Shown: positions 26,859-36,493, counted from the stretch's first letter. The stretch is DNA of 64,000 nucleotides from Candidatus Gastranaerophilales bacterium (GCA_944322785.1 CALUPW010000008.1:33343-97342), one strand, 5' to 3'. A program made the numbers and translations. The notes: generated from the letters alone by a model not told the origin.

Positions 26859-27224
26859 ATGTACGAAATAAAAACACAGGCGTTTTTTTCAGCAGCACAC
26901 CATCTGTTAAATTACAACGGAGAATGTGAAAACCAGCACGGACACAACTGGATGGTGGAAGCTTATGTTAAGGGTGAAACTCTTGATAAGAGCAATATTT
27001 TAATTGATTATAAGGTTCTAAAAAAAGAACTTAATGCTGTGCTCGACTTACTTGACCACAAAGATATTAATGAAATTCCGGAATTTCACAACGAAAGTCC
27101 GTCATCTGAAATGATTGCAGCTTTTATTTATTCAAAATTAAAAGAGAAAATCGTTCAGTTAAGTAAAATTTCCGTTTGGGAAACCCAAACATCTTGCGCA
27201 AGCTATTATGAAGAGGAGAATTAA
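26859..27224 (+). CDS. 6-pyruvoyltetrahydropterin/QueD-like synthase
   Basis: T-fold enzyme of the QueD/PTPS family, 121 aa. QueD makes 6-carboxytetrahydropterin for queuosine/preQ1. Zinc ligands are in SAAHHLL and HGHNW, with the catalytic Cys in GECENQHGHN; a second His lies in LLDHKDINEIP. The Cys spacing (C-x3-HGHNW) fits the QueD subgroup. Strong GGGGAGG ribosome binding site. It sits between kdsC and uppP; other queuosine genes are not in view, so the symbol is left open. Confidence 0.88.
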   Translation: MYEIKTQAFFSAAHHLLNYNGECENQHGHNWMVEAYVKGETLDKSNILIDYKVLKKELNAVLDLLDHKDINEIPEFHNESPSSEMIAAFIYSKLKEKIVQLSKISVWETQTSCASYYEEEN

Positions 27225-27227
27225 TCA

Positions 27228-28073
27228 ATGAATTTTATACAGGCGGTATTAATGGGTATAGTACAGGGATTGAGTGAATTTTTACCGGTATCAAGCTCTG
27301 CTCACCTTGTGTTTACATCAAATTTCTACAAAGTTTTTAAAGGAATCGAAATCGTTCAGCAGTCTAATGAAGAAGTGTTTTTTGATATAATGCTTCACTT
27401 TGGAACACTTATTGCTGTTTTGATATTCTTTAGAAAAGAAATACTGTCAATTTTAAAAGCATTAATACATGCCATAAAAACAAAAAATTATTCAAATCAT
27501 GAAGCGAAAATCGGACTTTATATAATTTTAGGAACACTGATAACAATAGCACTTGCACTTCCTCTCCATGATTTTGCGGAAATGCTTGTTTATTCACCTG
27601 CAATTGTCGGCGGACTTCTTATAATTACGGGGATTGCACTTTTTGTAAGTGAATATATTTCAAAAAATGTTGTTGCAAGAAAAGAAAATGTGGATTTAAA
27701 AAGTTCAATTTTGATTGCTCTTGCGCAGGGACTTGCAGTTCTTCCGGGACTCTCCCGCTCCGGATGGACAATTGCAACAGGTCTTTTTACTGGTCTCGAC
27801 AGAATTACGGCAGCAAAATATTCATTTCTTTTAAGTATCCCGATAATTTTGGGTGCATCCATGGTTTATCCGTTTATAAAAATAGACCTTCATGAAGCCA
27901 TGACCTATAACTGGGCAGCAATAATCTGCGGAACAGTAGTTTCAGGTGTTGTCGGATATGCATGCATCAAATATTTTCTTAAATTCGTTTCTAAATTCTC
28001 GCTTGCAATCTTCGGCTGGTACTGTATTGTTGCAGGTATCGGAACCTTAATATTTTTCGGCTTTTATGCATAA
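27228..28073 (+). CDS. uppP: Undecaprenyl-diphosphatase UppP (BacA)
   Basis: Integral membrane phosphatase that recycles undecaprenyl pyrophosphate, the carrier for peptidoglycan and O-antigen. 281 aa with about eight helices. The two signature motifs are GIVQGLSEFLPVSSSAHLV near the N-terminus and LPGLSRSGWTIATG near residue 182. Three bases after the QueD-like gene, with GAGGAG in the gap region, so part of the kdsD operon. Confidence 0.95.
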   Translation: MNFIQAVLMGIVQGLSEFLPVSSSAHLVFTSNFYKVFKGIEIVQQSNEEVFFDIMLHFGTLIAVLIFFRKEILSILKALIHAIKTKNYSNHEAKIGLYIILGTLITIALALPLHDFAEMLVYSPAIVGGLLIITGIALFVSEYISKNVVARKENVDLKSSILIALAQGLAVLPGLSRSGWTIATGLFTGLDRITAAKYSFLLSIPIILGASMVYPFIKIDLHEAMTYNWAAIICGTVVSGVVGYACIKYFLKFVSKFSLAIFGWYCIVAGIGTLIFFGFYA

Positions 28074-28168
28074 AAATATTGTAAAAAAATGTAAATTATG
28101 AATATCGAACTGACAAAATATTTCCTTTACGGATATTAATATATTGCATAAATTTGTGTGGAGTAATA

Positions 28169-29197
28169 ATGATTTTACCAGTAGGCAGCAATCTTAATCA
28201 AAAAACTAATTTTTCTGCGGATGAAACCGATGAAAAAAAGTTAAAATATAATCACGATACATTATTACGAAATAATTTTTCTACCCGTTTCCGCATTGGA
28301 ATGGACAAATTTACCAATGCAATAACTTTATATCCGGCAAAGGGCTTGAAAGGAAACCGCAACGCAAACTTTTACGAATTTTTGACAATGGGGCAGGTGC
28401 CTTATTTAATCGGAAGCGGTATGCTAATGGCAGTATTTAATTATGCAAATAAATATTTTGCCCCGTTTGCCCGGCAAAAAGCCGGTCCACTCGGCAAAAA
28501 AATGGCACTGGGTGTAATTTTTTACGGACTTGCTAAAGAATATTCAAAAAATCTTGTTACAACACCTGTACACTGGCTTACCGGAGTCGACACCAATTTG
28601 CCTTATGCAAAAGTAAATTATGAACTTCCGGATGATATCTATGATACCGATATCACAAGCATTGAATACCATAAAGTTTTTGAAAGCGTAGAATTTCCAA
28701 GATGGGATTTGCTATACAAAGATTCCGCAAGCGGGAAACCACGTAATGCCTACTATGACAAAGTTGCAAAAAAACTGGGACTCGGTACAAACCTTAAAGA
28801 TTCAGACCAGGAAGTTAAGCCCCGGATAAAAGAGATTGTTGTAAAAACAAATCTGGCACAAAATATTTCATCATATTTGTGGGCTGCAACAGGCGTTGCA
28901 CTGGCATTCCAAAAACCATGGGAAGAATTCTTTAACGTTGCAACATTAAAATTCTGGCAAAAAGATAAGTTTAAACAAACAGTATCAGCCTTCTTTAAAA
29001 GTCTGCTGAACAGTATGGAAAGCTTTTACTACGGAGAAGGCTCCAAACACAGTAAATATATGGGACGTGGTCTTTTATTTGCAGCCCTCGGCTCCTCATT
29101 TCTCGGCGTGATAAATGTCATGTCAAGTTCTCAAAAACCGTCAAAACTTGACAGCGCAGATATCATCGAAAAAGAAAGAAAGTATGTGGTGAACTAA
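28169..29197 (+). CDS. Unknown membrane-associated protein, first gene of the GH13 operon
   Basis: Family not recognised, 342 aa. Hydrophobic segments at about residues 80-100 (VPYLIGSGMLMAVFNYA), 115-130 (LGKKMALGVIFYGLAKEY), 230-245 (ISSYLWAATGVALAF) and 305-325 (GRGLLFAALGSSFLGVINVM) alternate with charged stretches. The N-terminal 35 residues are polar. I start at ATG 28169, five bases after GGAG, rather than the upstream TTG. The next gene begins one base after its stop. Its architecture recalls the proteins at 15374 and 29199. Confidence 0.75.
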   Translation: MILPVGSNLNQKTNFSADETDEKKLKYNHDTLLRNNFSTRFRIGMDKFTNAITLYPAKGLKGNRNANFYEFLTMGQVPYLIGSGMLMAVFNYANKYFAPFARQKAGPLGKKMALGVIFYGLAKEYSKNLVTTPVHWLTGVDTNLPYAKVNYELPDDIYDTDITSIEYHKVFESVEFPRWDLLYKDSASGKPRNAYYDKVAKKLGLGTNLKDSDQEVKPRIKEIVVKTNLAQNISSYLWAATGVALAFQKPWEEFFNVATLKFWQKDKFKQTVSAFFKSLLNSMESFYYGEGSKHSKYMGRGLLFAALGSSFLGVINVMSSSQKPSKLDSADIIEKERKYVVN

Positions 29198-29198
29198 A

Positions 29199-31814
29199 AT
29201 GGTTACAAATTTAATTCATAACTTCATACATACGCAAAATACACCGGCTTCTAAAAAAGAAAAGCCTAAATTTGACATACACCACGAACTTAAAAACAAA
29301 ACGTTTATGCGGCCTCTTGAAGGGGAAGGACGTCTTATCAGAAGTAATATTTTTGACGCTCCTGCAATAATGGCAAGAAGCGCATTCTACGATATAAAAG
29401 CTCTGAACAGCGCAGTAAAAGGCGAAGCCAACGACCACCAGCTGGGTAAATTAAATGATTTAGGAATGAAAATAGGCGGTCTTGGTATTGCGGGGTACCT
29501 GTTTTATAAAAGACAAACTCCTATGACAAAATTGATGGAATTTGTAGGGTTGGGTTCATTCTTTGCATCAATGGCGCTCTGGCCAAAAATTGCCATTCAG
29601 ATTCCAGCACGCATAATCCATGGTTTTAACGTTCAACAGCAATACGAAGACAGCATGGGCCGCAAAAAACCATTTTTCCAGGATCCGCAATTTTTACCGT
29701 GGGATTTGTATTCCGATGAGGAAATAAACAAAATCGGCGATAGAATGGGGATTCCGAGAAATATTAAAAACAGACGTGAATTTATTCAGGAAAAAATGAA
29801 AAAAATTGCAATCCAGAATAATACATTATGGATGCTGACAGCAGGATTTGCAACGCCTGTAATGAGTGCATTAATATGCAATCAGCTGGAAAAACCTCTC
29901 GGGAATTTTCTATCTTCAAAACGAAATAAACAAAATAATCATTTAATAAATCATTTTAAAGATTATGTACCTAAACACAATACTGTAATCAACAAAGTCA
30001 ACAAAATTTTATCAATAAATCAAAATCAGCCGTTGTCAGAAGACCTGATTAAAGAACTGGCTAATGCAATGACAGAGAATTTAGTTTCAAGAAATGCAAC
30101 AAATAATCTTATAAAAGATTTGGAAAAACTTTTTGAAACTCAAAATTATGTTATTAACAGCAATTCTGTAAATGCAATCATAAAAGACTCGAAAAAGGCT
30201 CTAAAAGGCGTTGTTACTGATGAAATTATTGAACAAATTGTTCCGACACCCGAACAGCTAACCCGATACTTTAATGATGAAAAAGGCTATTATCTTACTG
30301 AACTAACACCCGCACAAATAAAGAAAATTTTTCATGAATTAGGCGGAAAAATTCGTAATACAATAGATGATTACAACAAAAATAATCCGCAAAATTCCAT
30401 AACAGAAAAACAAAAAAGTAATATTATTAAAAAGTTAATCAGCCAAGAAAAAAGCCCTGTAATGAACGGACTACGACTTGAGCAGTATAGTGTTCTCAGT
30501 GGAAATAACCAGAAAGTTATAAGAAAAATTGCCACAGCGTTTAATAATTTAAATAACCAGCTCTTTACAGTTGAAAAATACATATTCAATCAACTCGGAG
30601 AAGCTCCGGAAACTATAATTGCCGATTACTGGAACAACACAATAGATACAATTGTAAAGGCTGCAAAAATCAAACCCGAACAACTTGAAAAAGCAAGAGG
30701 CGACAGATTGCCTGTAGCTAATCTTCTGAAAAGTTCCTTTGATAAAATTGCATCGGACAAAACAACTTACAAAGCAGTTTTGACGCAAATAGCTTCTCAG
30801 ATATCAAAAATTAACGGTTTAATTAAAAAAGTTGATGTAAATGACGACTTTTTAAAACCCACAGGCACTTCTCAACTCGACAAACTTCTTGATACAATAT
30901 TTAACGGATTTACCAAAGAAATCGGCACTATTGTTGATTTAAAAGCCGGTGAAATGAACAACATTCTGAATGAACTTGCCCAGTCCGTCAAACCGTATTC
31001 ATTCCCGTACAGCAGCAACGGAACTTTCAAAGATCTCTACAAAGGTATGGTAAGGCAGCGTCTTCTGGGGGTAAAAAGTTCATTCTACCGTATTATAAAC
31101 GCATTAGACCTTCACAGACGTCTGGCTCTGGGGGATAAAGAGTATATGCACGGACTCAGACTTGACAACCTGCCGAGAGAAACAAAAGAAGAAATCGTTG
31201 ATTTTGCAAAAAGATCAGGCATAAGTGCACATAGTGCAGACTTCTTTACAAAATTCTTTAACAGTATAAATGCAGATGCCGATGAATACGACGTAACAGA
31301 TATATGGAATAGAAAAGGGTATAATATCTACAGATATTTTGATGAACATAAAACAATAAACAGAATTGAAATGCCTCAGGATAAAACATTGTTTGAAAGT
31401 GTAATGAAACTTCAATATCAAGATAGACTGCTTTCTGAAACAGAAGATATTTTAAAACCATTTAATGATATGCTGACGGAATTTAAAAAATATCGGGATG
31501 ATATTTATTATAAAGTAGGCAACCTGCACTATATTGAAAAAATACATCACAAAACTAATCCTGATGGAATGTGTGATTTAAATGATAAAGTTATTTTCGA
31601 ATTGTTAGGTGCTGCACCTGATGAAGTTTTCCTAAAATACGGAAAACAAACTTTTAATACTCGTAAGTGGCTAAGTATATTCGGAAAAACCGGCGGAATA
31701 TTGTTAGGTGTTACAGTTCTTGCGCAATTTTTATTCGGAAAAATGAAACTGCCCAAACCTATCCCGAGATTACGAAATCCTCAGAAAGAACCTGATAAGG
31801 AAAAAGTAAAATGA
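29199..31814 (+). CDS. Unknown 871-aa protein, second gene of the GH13 operon
   Basis: Family not recognised. The first 230 residues share the style of the preceding protein: polar head, then hydrophobic segments (about 85-105, LGSFFASMALWPKIAIQIP, and 208-225) with FFQDPQFLPWDLYSDEE between. Residues 240-820 are a long helical, hydrophilic region without known motifs. A final helix lies at about 840-858 (GGILLGVTVLAQFLFG), followed by a Pro/Lys-rich tail. It looks like a large protein held in the membrane at both ends. Its stop overlaps the GH13 start as ATGA. Confidence 0.75.
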   Translation: MVTNLIHNFIHTQNTPASKKEKPKFDIHHELKNKTFMRPLEGEGRLIRSNIFDAPAIMARSAFYDIKALNSAVKGEANDHQLGKLNDLGMKIGGLGIAGYLFYKRQTPMTKLMEFVGLGSFFASMALWPKIAIQIPARIIHGFNVQQQYEDSMGRKKPFFQDPQFLPWDLYSDEEINKIGDRMGIPRNIKNRREFIQEKMKKIAIQNNTLWMLTAGFATPVMSALICNQLEKPLGNFLSSKRNKQNNHLINHFKDYVPKHNTVINKVNKILSINQNQPLSEDLIKELANAMTENLVSRNATNNLIKDLEKLFETQNYVINSNSVNAIIKDSKKALKGVVTDEIIEQIVPTPEQLTRYFNDEKGYYLTELTPAQIKKIFHELGGKIRNTIDDYNKNNPQNSITEKQKSNIIKKLISQEKSPVMNGLRLEQYSVLSGNNQKVIRKIATAFNNLNNQLFTVEKYIFNQLGEAPETIIADYWNNTIDTIVKAAKIKPEQLEKARGDRLPVANLLKSSFDKIASDKTTYKAVLTQIASQISKINGLIKKVDVNDDFLKPTGTSQLDKLLDTIFNGFTKEIGTIVDLKAGEMNNILNELAQSVKPYSFPYSSNGTFKDLYKGMVRQRLLGVKSSFYRIINALDLHRRLALGDKEYMHGLRLDNLPRETKEEIVDFAKRSGISAHSADFFTKFFNSINADADEYDVTDIWNRKGYNIYRYFDEHKTINRIEMPQDKTLFESVMKLQYQDRLLSETEDILKPFNDMLTEFKKYRDDIYYKVGNLHYIEKIHHKTNPDGMCDLNDKVIFELLGAAPDEVFLKYGKQTFNTRKWLSIFGKTGGILLGVTVLAQFLFGKMKLPKPIPRLRNPQKEPDKEKVK

Positions 31815-33559
31815 TTAGTGCAACCAATCTTTTAACGCAAAAATTAAATACGTTTAAACAAAATCCGGACAACAAAACATCACCGGTTACAACGCCGCAT
31901 GAACAGACGCCAAATTCCGGATTGTTAAAAACATATCTTGATAATCTTGCAAGAATAAATGCACCTGTCATTTCAAAACCCGATAAAACAACAAAGGTTG
32001 AGAATGCTGTCAAAACGGAAAATGTTGTTTATCATAATGACTTGAGAACCCTTTTTAAAAATAACGAAGCGAAAATTCTTGCAATAATTCCGAGAATATT
32101 CAACGCAAATGACATAAACGGCAACGAATATATAGACGGGAATGAAACACCCGGAACTTTTAAAAACGCAATAGAAAGATTGGATGAAATTCAGGCGGAA
32201 GGATTTAATACATTCCACGTACTTCCGGTAAACACTCCAGGCAAAAAGAAAGCTATGGGCACTGCAGGTTCCGTATATTCACCAAAAGATCTTCTTGAAA
32301 TAGACCCGATTTTACTTGATCCGAATGATCCGAGAACTCCCGTTGAACAGTTTAAAGCATTTACGGACGAATGCCACAAACGGGGAATTCGTGTAATGCT
32401 TGATTTGCCGAGCTGCGCATCTTATGAAATGTTTCTGGAAAAACCGGAACTTATGGCAAAAGAACGTGACGGGCTTGCCAAAACCCCGCAGGGCTGGAAT
32501 GATATCAGAATGTTTCAACCTTGGGAGGATGAAGGCAAAAGAACCCTGAATCCCAAACTTCTTGAACTTCATAAAGAATTTATCGACCTTTGTATTGCAG
32601 CGGGCGTTGACGGGATAAGAGCGGATGTATCACGTGCAAAACCAGTTGAATTCTGGGATATTATAATTCCGTATTCAAGAAAATGCGACCCTGAATTTGC
32701 ATGGCTTGCGGAAACCTATACATACGAAGATGCCTCCCCTCAGGCGAACATGCCCTTTGATAGACCGGAAGACTCTTTCCGTGTAGGCTTTGATGCGATT
32801 TACGGACAGTATCATATTTTCCATGAATGGCCTAAAGCAAGTACTTTTATAGATTATGTAAAAGAAAATCTTGAGATGTCACAGCGTTTGGACAAAGGGA
32901 AATCTCTTATAGGTTCATTTGCTACACACGATGATATTTCACCAATGTACCACGGCGGAGCTGATTACTGCAATCTTACAATGGGCTTGCAGGTGACTTT
33001 GCCGATGTTAAATCCGTATATAGTTGACGGTTATCAGTCCGGCGATTATTATGACTACTCCTATAGAGAAAAATATAATCCGGTTACGATGACTGACAAC
33101 CATGAAATGACTGCTCACCCCGGTAAACTTGACTTATTCAACCTTTCAAGAAAACCCGGCGGAAATAATCCTGAAATCGGCAAATTTATGACAAAAGCAT
33201 TTGAATTCAGGGACAAATACAATGATATCGTAACAAAAGGTTCATTTATCGAACTTGAAAAAGAAGGCGACAGCAACGATCAAATAATAGCTTATGCAAG
33301 ACACTATAACGGAAGAACCTTACTTGTAATAGCGAATAAAAATATCGATCGTGAAGTTGCATGCGTTGTAAAAGTTCCGACATTAAAAGCAGATCAGGAT
33401 TTGAACAATCTTCTGCCTTCTTATGGCAAAGAAAGTATTTTACAGGCTGCAGACGGTGAGGTAAGAGTGGACTTAGGACCTTCAAGAATCCACGTCTTTG
33501 AAATTGATACGCCTCAAATCGAAGAAAAAACAGAAAAAGTTTACAGACAAAATCTATAG
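31811..33559 (+). CDS. GH13 alpha-amylase-family enzyme
   Basis: Glycoside hydrolase/transferase of clan GH-H, 582 aa, no signal peptide, so cytoplasmic or tethered by its partners. Catalytic elements: nucleophile D272 in GIRADVSR, acid/base E301 in WLAETY, and H373-D374 in GSFATHDDIS. IRVMLDLP (about 193-200) is conserved region I. Before the barrel, residues 101-112 (DINGNEYIDGNE) form an EF-hand-like calcium loop. A C-terminal beta domain follows (about 490-570). It overlaps the preceding 871-aa gene by four bases. Activity could be amylase, branching/debranching-like or phosphorylase; sequence alone does not decide. Confidence 0.85.
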   Translation: MISATNLLTQKLNTFKQNPDNKTSPVTTPHEQTPNSGLLKTYLDNLARINAPVISKPDKTTKVENAVKTENVVYHNDLRTLFKNNEAKILAIIPRIFNANDINGNEYIDGNETPGTFKNAIERLDEIQAEGFNTFHVLPVNTPGKKKAMGTAGSVYSPKDLLEIDPILLDPNDPRTPVEQFKAFTDECHKRGIRVMLDLPSCASYEMFLEKPELMAKERDGLAKTPQGWNDIRMFQPWEDEGKRTLNPKLLELHKEFIDLCIAAGVDGIRADVSRAKPVEFWDIIIPYSRKCDPEFAWLAETYTYEDASPQANMPFDRPEDSFRVGFDAIYGQYHIFHEWPKASTFIDYVKENLEMSQRLDKGKSLIGSFATHDDISPMYHGGADYCNLTMGLQVTLPMLNPYIVDGYQSGDYYDYSYREKYNPVTMTDNHEMTAHPGKLDLFNLSRKPGGNNPEIGKFMTKAFEFRDKYNDIVTKGSFIELEKEGDSNDQIIAYARHYNGRTLLVIANKNIDREVACVVKVPTLKADQDLNNLLPSYGKESILQAADGEVRVDLGPSRIHVFEIDTPQIEEKTEKVYRQNL

Positions 33560-33583
33560 GCACATTAAATAAACCAACAAGAG

Positions 33584-33614
33584 TACAACCTGCCTTTAAA
33601 GGTTGTATTTCTTT
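33584..33614 (+). terminator. Terminator after the GH13 operon
   Basis: TACAACCT (33584-33591) pairs with AGGTTGTA (33600-33607), followed by TTTCTTT. Confidence 0.75.
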
Positions 33615-33761
33615 GTGTGAAAATATTGAACGCTCGTGCTGCGGAATAATGATACTTATAAAATCAGATTTTAGACACTGCTCTTTATTTTTTAATTTGT
33701 TTGTTTTAAAATTATCTGGGATTAAAAATTACCCCTATGGAACTCAATAAAGGATTTAAAA

Positions 33762-34118
33762 ATGTTACAGGAATTTTTATTTTCAAAAATACACAGAGCA
33801 ACCGTAACCGATGCTAATTTAAACTACGTCGGCTCAATAACGATTGACGAAACTCTGATGAAAGCTGCAAAAATAAAAGAGTGGCAAAAGGTTGAAATTC
33901 TGGATGTCAATAACGGCGAAAGATTTCAAACGTATGTAATTAAAGGAACACCTAACAGCGGATGTATTTGTCTAAACGGGGCTGCTGCACGCAAAGTTCA
34001 GCCGGGGGACAAGGTGATTATAGTTTCCTATACATATTTAACTCCTGAGGAAATCGAAAAACATAAACCCGTAATTGTTATGGTGGATGAAAAGAATAAA
34101 ATTACAGAAATCCATTAG
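33762..34118 (+). CDS. panD: Aspartate 1-decarboxylase PanD
   Basis: Makes beta-alanine for pantothenate. A self-processing pyruvoyl enzyme: the cleavage site is G24-S25 in NYVGSITID, and K9-H11 (SKIHRATVT) is the usual active-site stretch. [17 protein letters not shown] completes the family pattern. 118 aa, full length. AAAGGA precedes the ATG. A single gene ended by the hairpin at 34142-34167. With coaX at 57 kb it indicates de novo CoA synthesis. Confidence 0.95.
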   Translation: MLQEFLFSKIHRATVTDANLNYVGSITIDETLMKAAKIKEWQKVEILDVNNGERFQTYVIKGTPNSGCICLNGAAARKVQPGDKVIIVSYTYLTPEEIEKHKPVIVMVDEKNKITEIH

Positions 34119-34141
34119 ATATCAACCGATTTATAAGATTC

Positions 34142-34167
34142 GGCGCCGGCCAAAGGCTGGCGCCTTT
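34142..34167. terminator. Bidirectional terminator between panD and yajQ
   Basis: GGCGCCGGCC-AAA-GGCTGGCGCC, ten pairs with one G-T, followed by TTTGTAATTT. Confidence 0.75.
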
Positions 34168-34172
34168 GTAAT

Positions 34173-34673
34173 TTATCTGTAATTGGTAAACTGAAGCGGA
34201 TAATCATACTTTTCTTCATTTGAACGAAGCATTTTGATTACCTCCTGCAAATCATCTTTATCTTTGCCCGAAACCCTGACTGAATCACCCTGAATTGATG
34301 CCTGAACTTTCTTTTTCATCTCTTTAATATCAGCGGTTATTTTTTTCGCCAGTTCCTGCGTTAAACCTTTCTTCAAATTGTAAACCTGACGGACATTCCC
34401 GCCTAAAGCATTTTCAATCCCCTGCGGATCAAGAATTCTTATACTCAAATTCCTCTTAACAAGTTTTGACTGCAAAATATCAAAAATATTTCTCAGTTTC
34501 ATCTCATCATTGGTTGTAATTGTTATTGATTTGTCAGCGTCGAGTGTGATATCAGAATTGGAATTTTTCAAATCAAACCTTGACGAGATTTCCCGCTTTG
34601 CCTGATCAACCGCATTCAACAATTCCTGTTTGTCAAACTCTGACACAATATCAAAACTGCAATCCTTCGCCAT
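34173..34673 (-). CDS. yajQ: YajQ-family nucleotide-binding protein
   Basis: UPF0234 protein, 166 aa, with two ferredoxin-like domains; some relatives bind cyclic di-GMP or RNA. The family pattern is clear: SFDIVSEFDKQELLNAVDQAKREISSRFDLK, then TTNDEMKLRNIFDILQSKLVKR, and the C-terminal KVQASIQGDSVRVSGKDKDDLQ. Monocistronic. What it does in this lineage is unknown. Confidence 0.93.
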   Translation of the reverse strand: MAKDCSFDIVSEFDKQELLNAVDQAKREISSRFDLKNSNSDITLDADKSITITTNDEMKLRNIFDILQSKLVKRNLSIRILDPQGIENALGGNVRQVYNLKKGLTQELAKKITADIKEMKKKVQASIQGDSVRVSGKDKDDLQEVIKMLRSNEEKYDYPLQFTNYR

Positions 34674-34716
34674 AATACCCCCTTTTTATTTTTATTTATC
34701 TTCCTGATAATAGCAC

Positions 34717-34748
34717 AAAAAAGCAGAGAATAAAATTCTCCGCTTTTT
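34717..34748 (-). terminator. Terminator after the 111-aa gene at 34771
   Basis: AAAAAAGC-A-GAGAAT / ATTCTC-C-GCTTTTT with a single mismatch and a three-base loop. It ends the minus-strand gene whose stop is at 34771. Confidence 0.7.
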
Positions 34749-34770
34749 CTTTCGGGTTGCGTATAAATTT

Positions 34771-35106
34771 TTATGGTGCAGCCGGCGGTTTAGGTCTTGC
34801 AAACCATCCTTTGACCATATTGCCGGCATCAGTACATTGTTTTCCAATCCATTTGAAGGCGCCTTTTTGCTTTAATATAACCGCACCGGCAAGAGAACCT
34901 ATTATGATTGCAGCTTTCTTTATTGCACTTTTTTCTTTCAACGCTCTGTTTTGATAAACAAAACTGTCATTTGGAAGTTCTCTCGGCAGTGTTACTCCGC
35001 CCAGATAATTCGTGTACATACCGAACCCGGGCAGCATTCCCAATGAAGGTTTACGCAAATCTTCATACATTATCGGCATATTAAAATCATCTGTTACTGA
35101 CGGCAT
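34771..35106 (-). CDS. Small hypothetical protein with one membrane segment
   Basis: 111 aa, no family recognised. The polar N-terminal half (MPSVTDDFNMPIMYEDLRKP) is followed by a hydrophobic segment at about residues 66-82 (KKAAIIIGSLAGAVILK), then a basic stretch and a Pro-rich end, PKPPAAP. It has its own terminator. The 55-aa gene at 35139-35306 lies 32 bases upstream on the same strand, so they may share a transcript. Confidence 0.65.
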   Translation of the reverse strand: MPSVTDDFNMPIMYEDLRKPSLGMLPGFGMYTNYLGGVTLPRELPNDSFVYQNRALKEKSAIKKAAIIIGSLAGAVILKQKGAFKWIGKQCTDAGNMVKGWFARPKPPAAP

Positions 35107-35138
35107 AATTTTCTCCGTTTCTGTTAATCAAATTTTGA

Positions 35139-35306
35139 CTAACTTTTTCTAAACATTTTTTGTACAATATTCTTTTTTTCAGTACATTTTTCTTCTTTTT
35201 TTGTTTCCGCTTTGTTTGCAACTATTTCCGGTATAAAACAAAGCGAACAATCGCCAAGATTCTGGCACGCCAAATTTCCTGTCAAATAATTCCCCTTTAA
35301 ACTCAT
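35139..35306 (-). CDS. 55-aa cysteine-containing small protein
   Basis: ATG at 35306 with CGGAGT six bases upstream opens a 55-codon frame (MSLKGNYLTG...QKMFRKS). Cysteines lie at 14, 20, 23 and 41, giving C-x5-C-x2-C, followed by a Lys/Glu-rich second half. A promoter-like ACTTTATATAACTAAGGG motif sits at 35343-35326. No homolog recognised. The good ribosome binding site and the shared motif support a real gene, but coding evidence is limited by length. Confidence 0.5.
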   Translation of the reverse strand: MSLKGNYLTGNLACQNLGDCSLCFIPEIVANKAETKKEEKCTEKKNIVQKMFRKS

Positions 35307-35325
35307 AGTATTACTCCGATTTTTA

Positions 35326-35343
35326 CCCTTAGTTATATAAAGT
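35326..35343 (-). promoter_or_regulatory. Shared promoter-like motif ACTTTATATA-N2-TAAGGG
   Basis: Second copy of the motif found at 4884-4901 and 57966-57985; it ends 19 bases before the ATG at 35306. Confidence 0.4.
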
Positions 35344-35490
35344 ATTTTTTTGCAGAAATATTGACTTTTTTGAAGTTTTTGTGAAGTTTTGTAAAGGCAT
35401 TTATCTTAAACGTACTCATTCAAACAGATGTTTTTATATTTCGAAACTTCAATTAAAATTGTATTTGTTTGCTCTCAATAAGAGGTTTTT

Positions 35491-36423
35491 ATGTCTGAAA
35501 CAGATAATTTAATGGATTTTCGAAGGAACTTTTATGAAAAATTTCATAAAGTTCTTATTCCAGCCATTGAAAAACTTGAAGGTGAACGTAAAACAAAACT
35601 GTTCTGGGCAATTTTTTTGACTATTGTTCTTATTGCTGCCGGAATTGCGTACTTTTATTTCATAATCGCCTACAAAATTGAAGGAAGACGAAAAGAAGAA
35701 CCGGGAATTTATCTAATCGGCTGGGGACTGGGAATGTATTATATTTTCAAAAAAAATTTTGAAAGTAAAATTAAACAAAAAATTATGGGGGTTGTATCTT
35801 CCTGTTTTGGAAATATGCAATGGAGCCAGCTCTATTCGCTTGAAGATGCAAAACAGTTTACAAAAGCCGGATTGTTTGCAGATATTACCCGCACAACAAT
35901 TGATGATGCATTTTTCGGGACATATAAAGGTGTAGCAATTGATATTGTTGAAGGGAAATTTATTAACGGCTCCGGACGAAACAGCAGCATTTCATTTAAA
36001 GGACTATTAATAAAACTCAAAATGAATAAAAACTTTAAAGGACACACTATTCTAATGGAGGACACTTTATTTCATCACACACCTATTAAATCTCTAAGAC
36101 ATACGGAACTTGAGGATATAAAATTTGAAAAACGCTATGATGTTTTTACTGATGATGAGGTTGAGGCAAGATATATTTTAACCCCTACATTAATGGAAAG
36201 ACTTGCAGGCGTCAGGATGGCATTTCTTTGCAATAAAATACGATGTGCGTTCTATCAAGGTGAACTTTTGATTGCAATGGTTCCGACAAAGGATTTGTTC
36301 TCTTTAGGCAGTCTTGTAAAACCCGTTACCGATACAAAACAGTTTGAAAGACTCTGTGACCAGTTTATTTCTGTTTTAAACCTGATTGATTATCTAAAAC
36401 TTGACAGACAGGCTGTTTTGTAA
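35491..36423 (+). CDS. DUF3137-type membrane protein
   Basis: 310 aa. Two hydrophobic helices near the N-terminus (about residues 38-60 and 73-90) are followed by a soluble domain. That domain carries the pattern FKGLLIKLKMNKNFKGHTILMED and KRYDVFTDDEVEARYILTPTLMERL, which I recognise from DUF3137 proteins. Function of the family is unknown; it lies in the inner membrane with the domain in the cytoplasm. Single gene, ended by the hairpin at 36462. Confidence 0.78.
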   Translation: MSETDNLMDFRRNFYEKFHKVLIPAIEKLEGERKTKLFWAIFLTIVLIAAGIAYFYFIIAYKIEGRRKEEPGIYLIGWGLGMYYIFKKNFESKIKQKIMGVVSSCFGNMQWSQLYSLEDAKQFTKAGLFADITRTTIDDAFFGTYKGVAIDIVEGKFINGSGRNSSISFKGLLIKLKMNKNFKGHTILMEDTLFHHTPIKSLRHTELEDIKFEKRYDVFTDDEVEARYILTPTLMERLAGVRMAFLCNKIRCAFYQGELLIAMVPTKDLFSLGSLVKPVTDTKQFERLCDQFISVLNLIDYLKLDRQAVL

Positions 36424-36461
36424 AACGAAAACAATACTGCAGAACAGCTTATTATGAATTA

Positions 36462-36493
36462 CAAAAATCCGCCTGCTTCCAGACGGATTTTTG
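36462..36493. terminator. Bidirectional terminator
   Basis: CAAAAATCCG (36462-36471) with CGGATTTTTG (36484-36493), between the convergent DUF3137-type gene and rplT. Confidence 0.8.
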
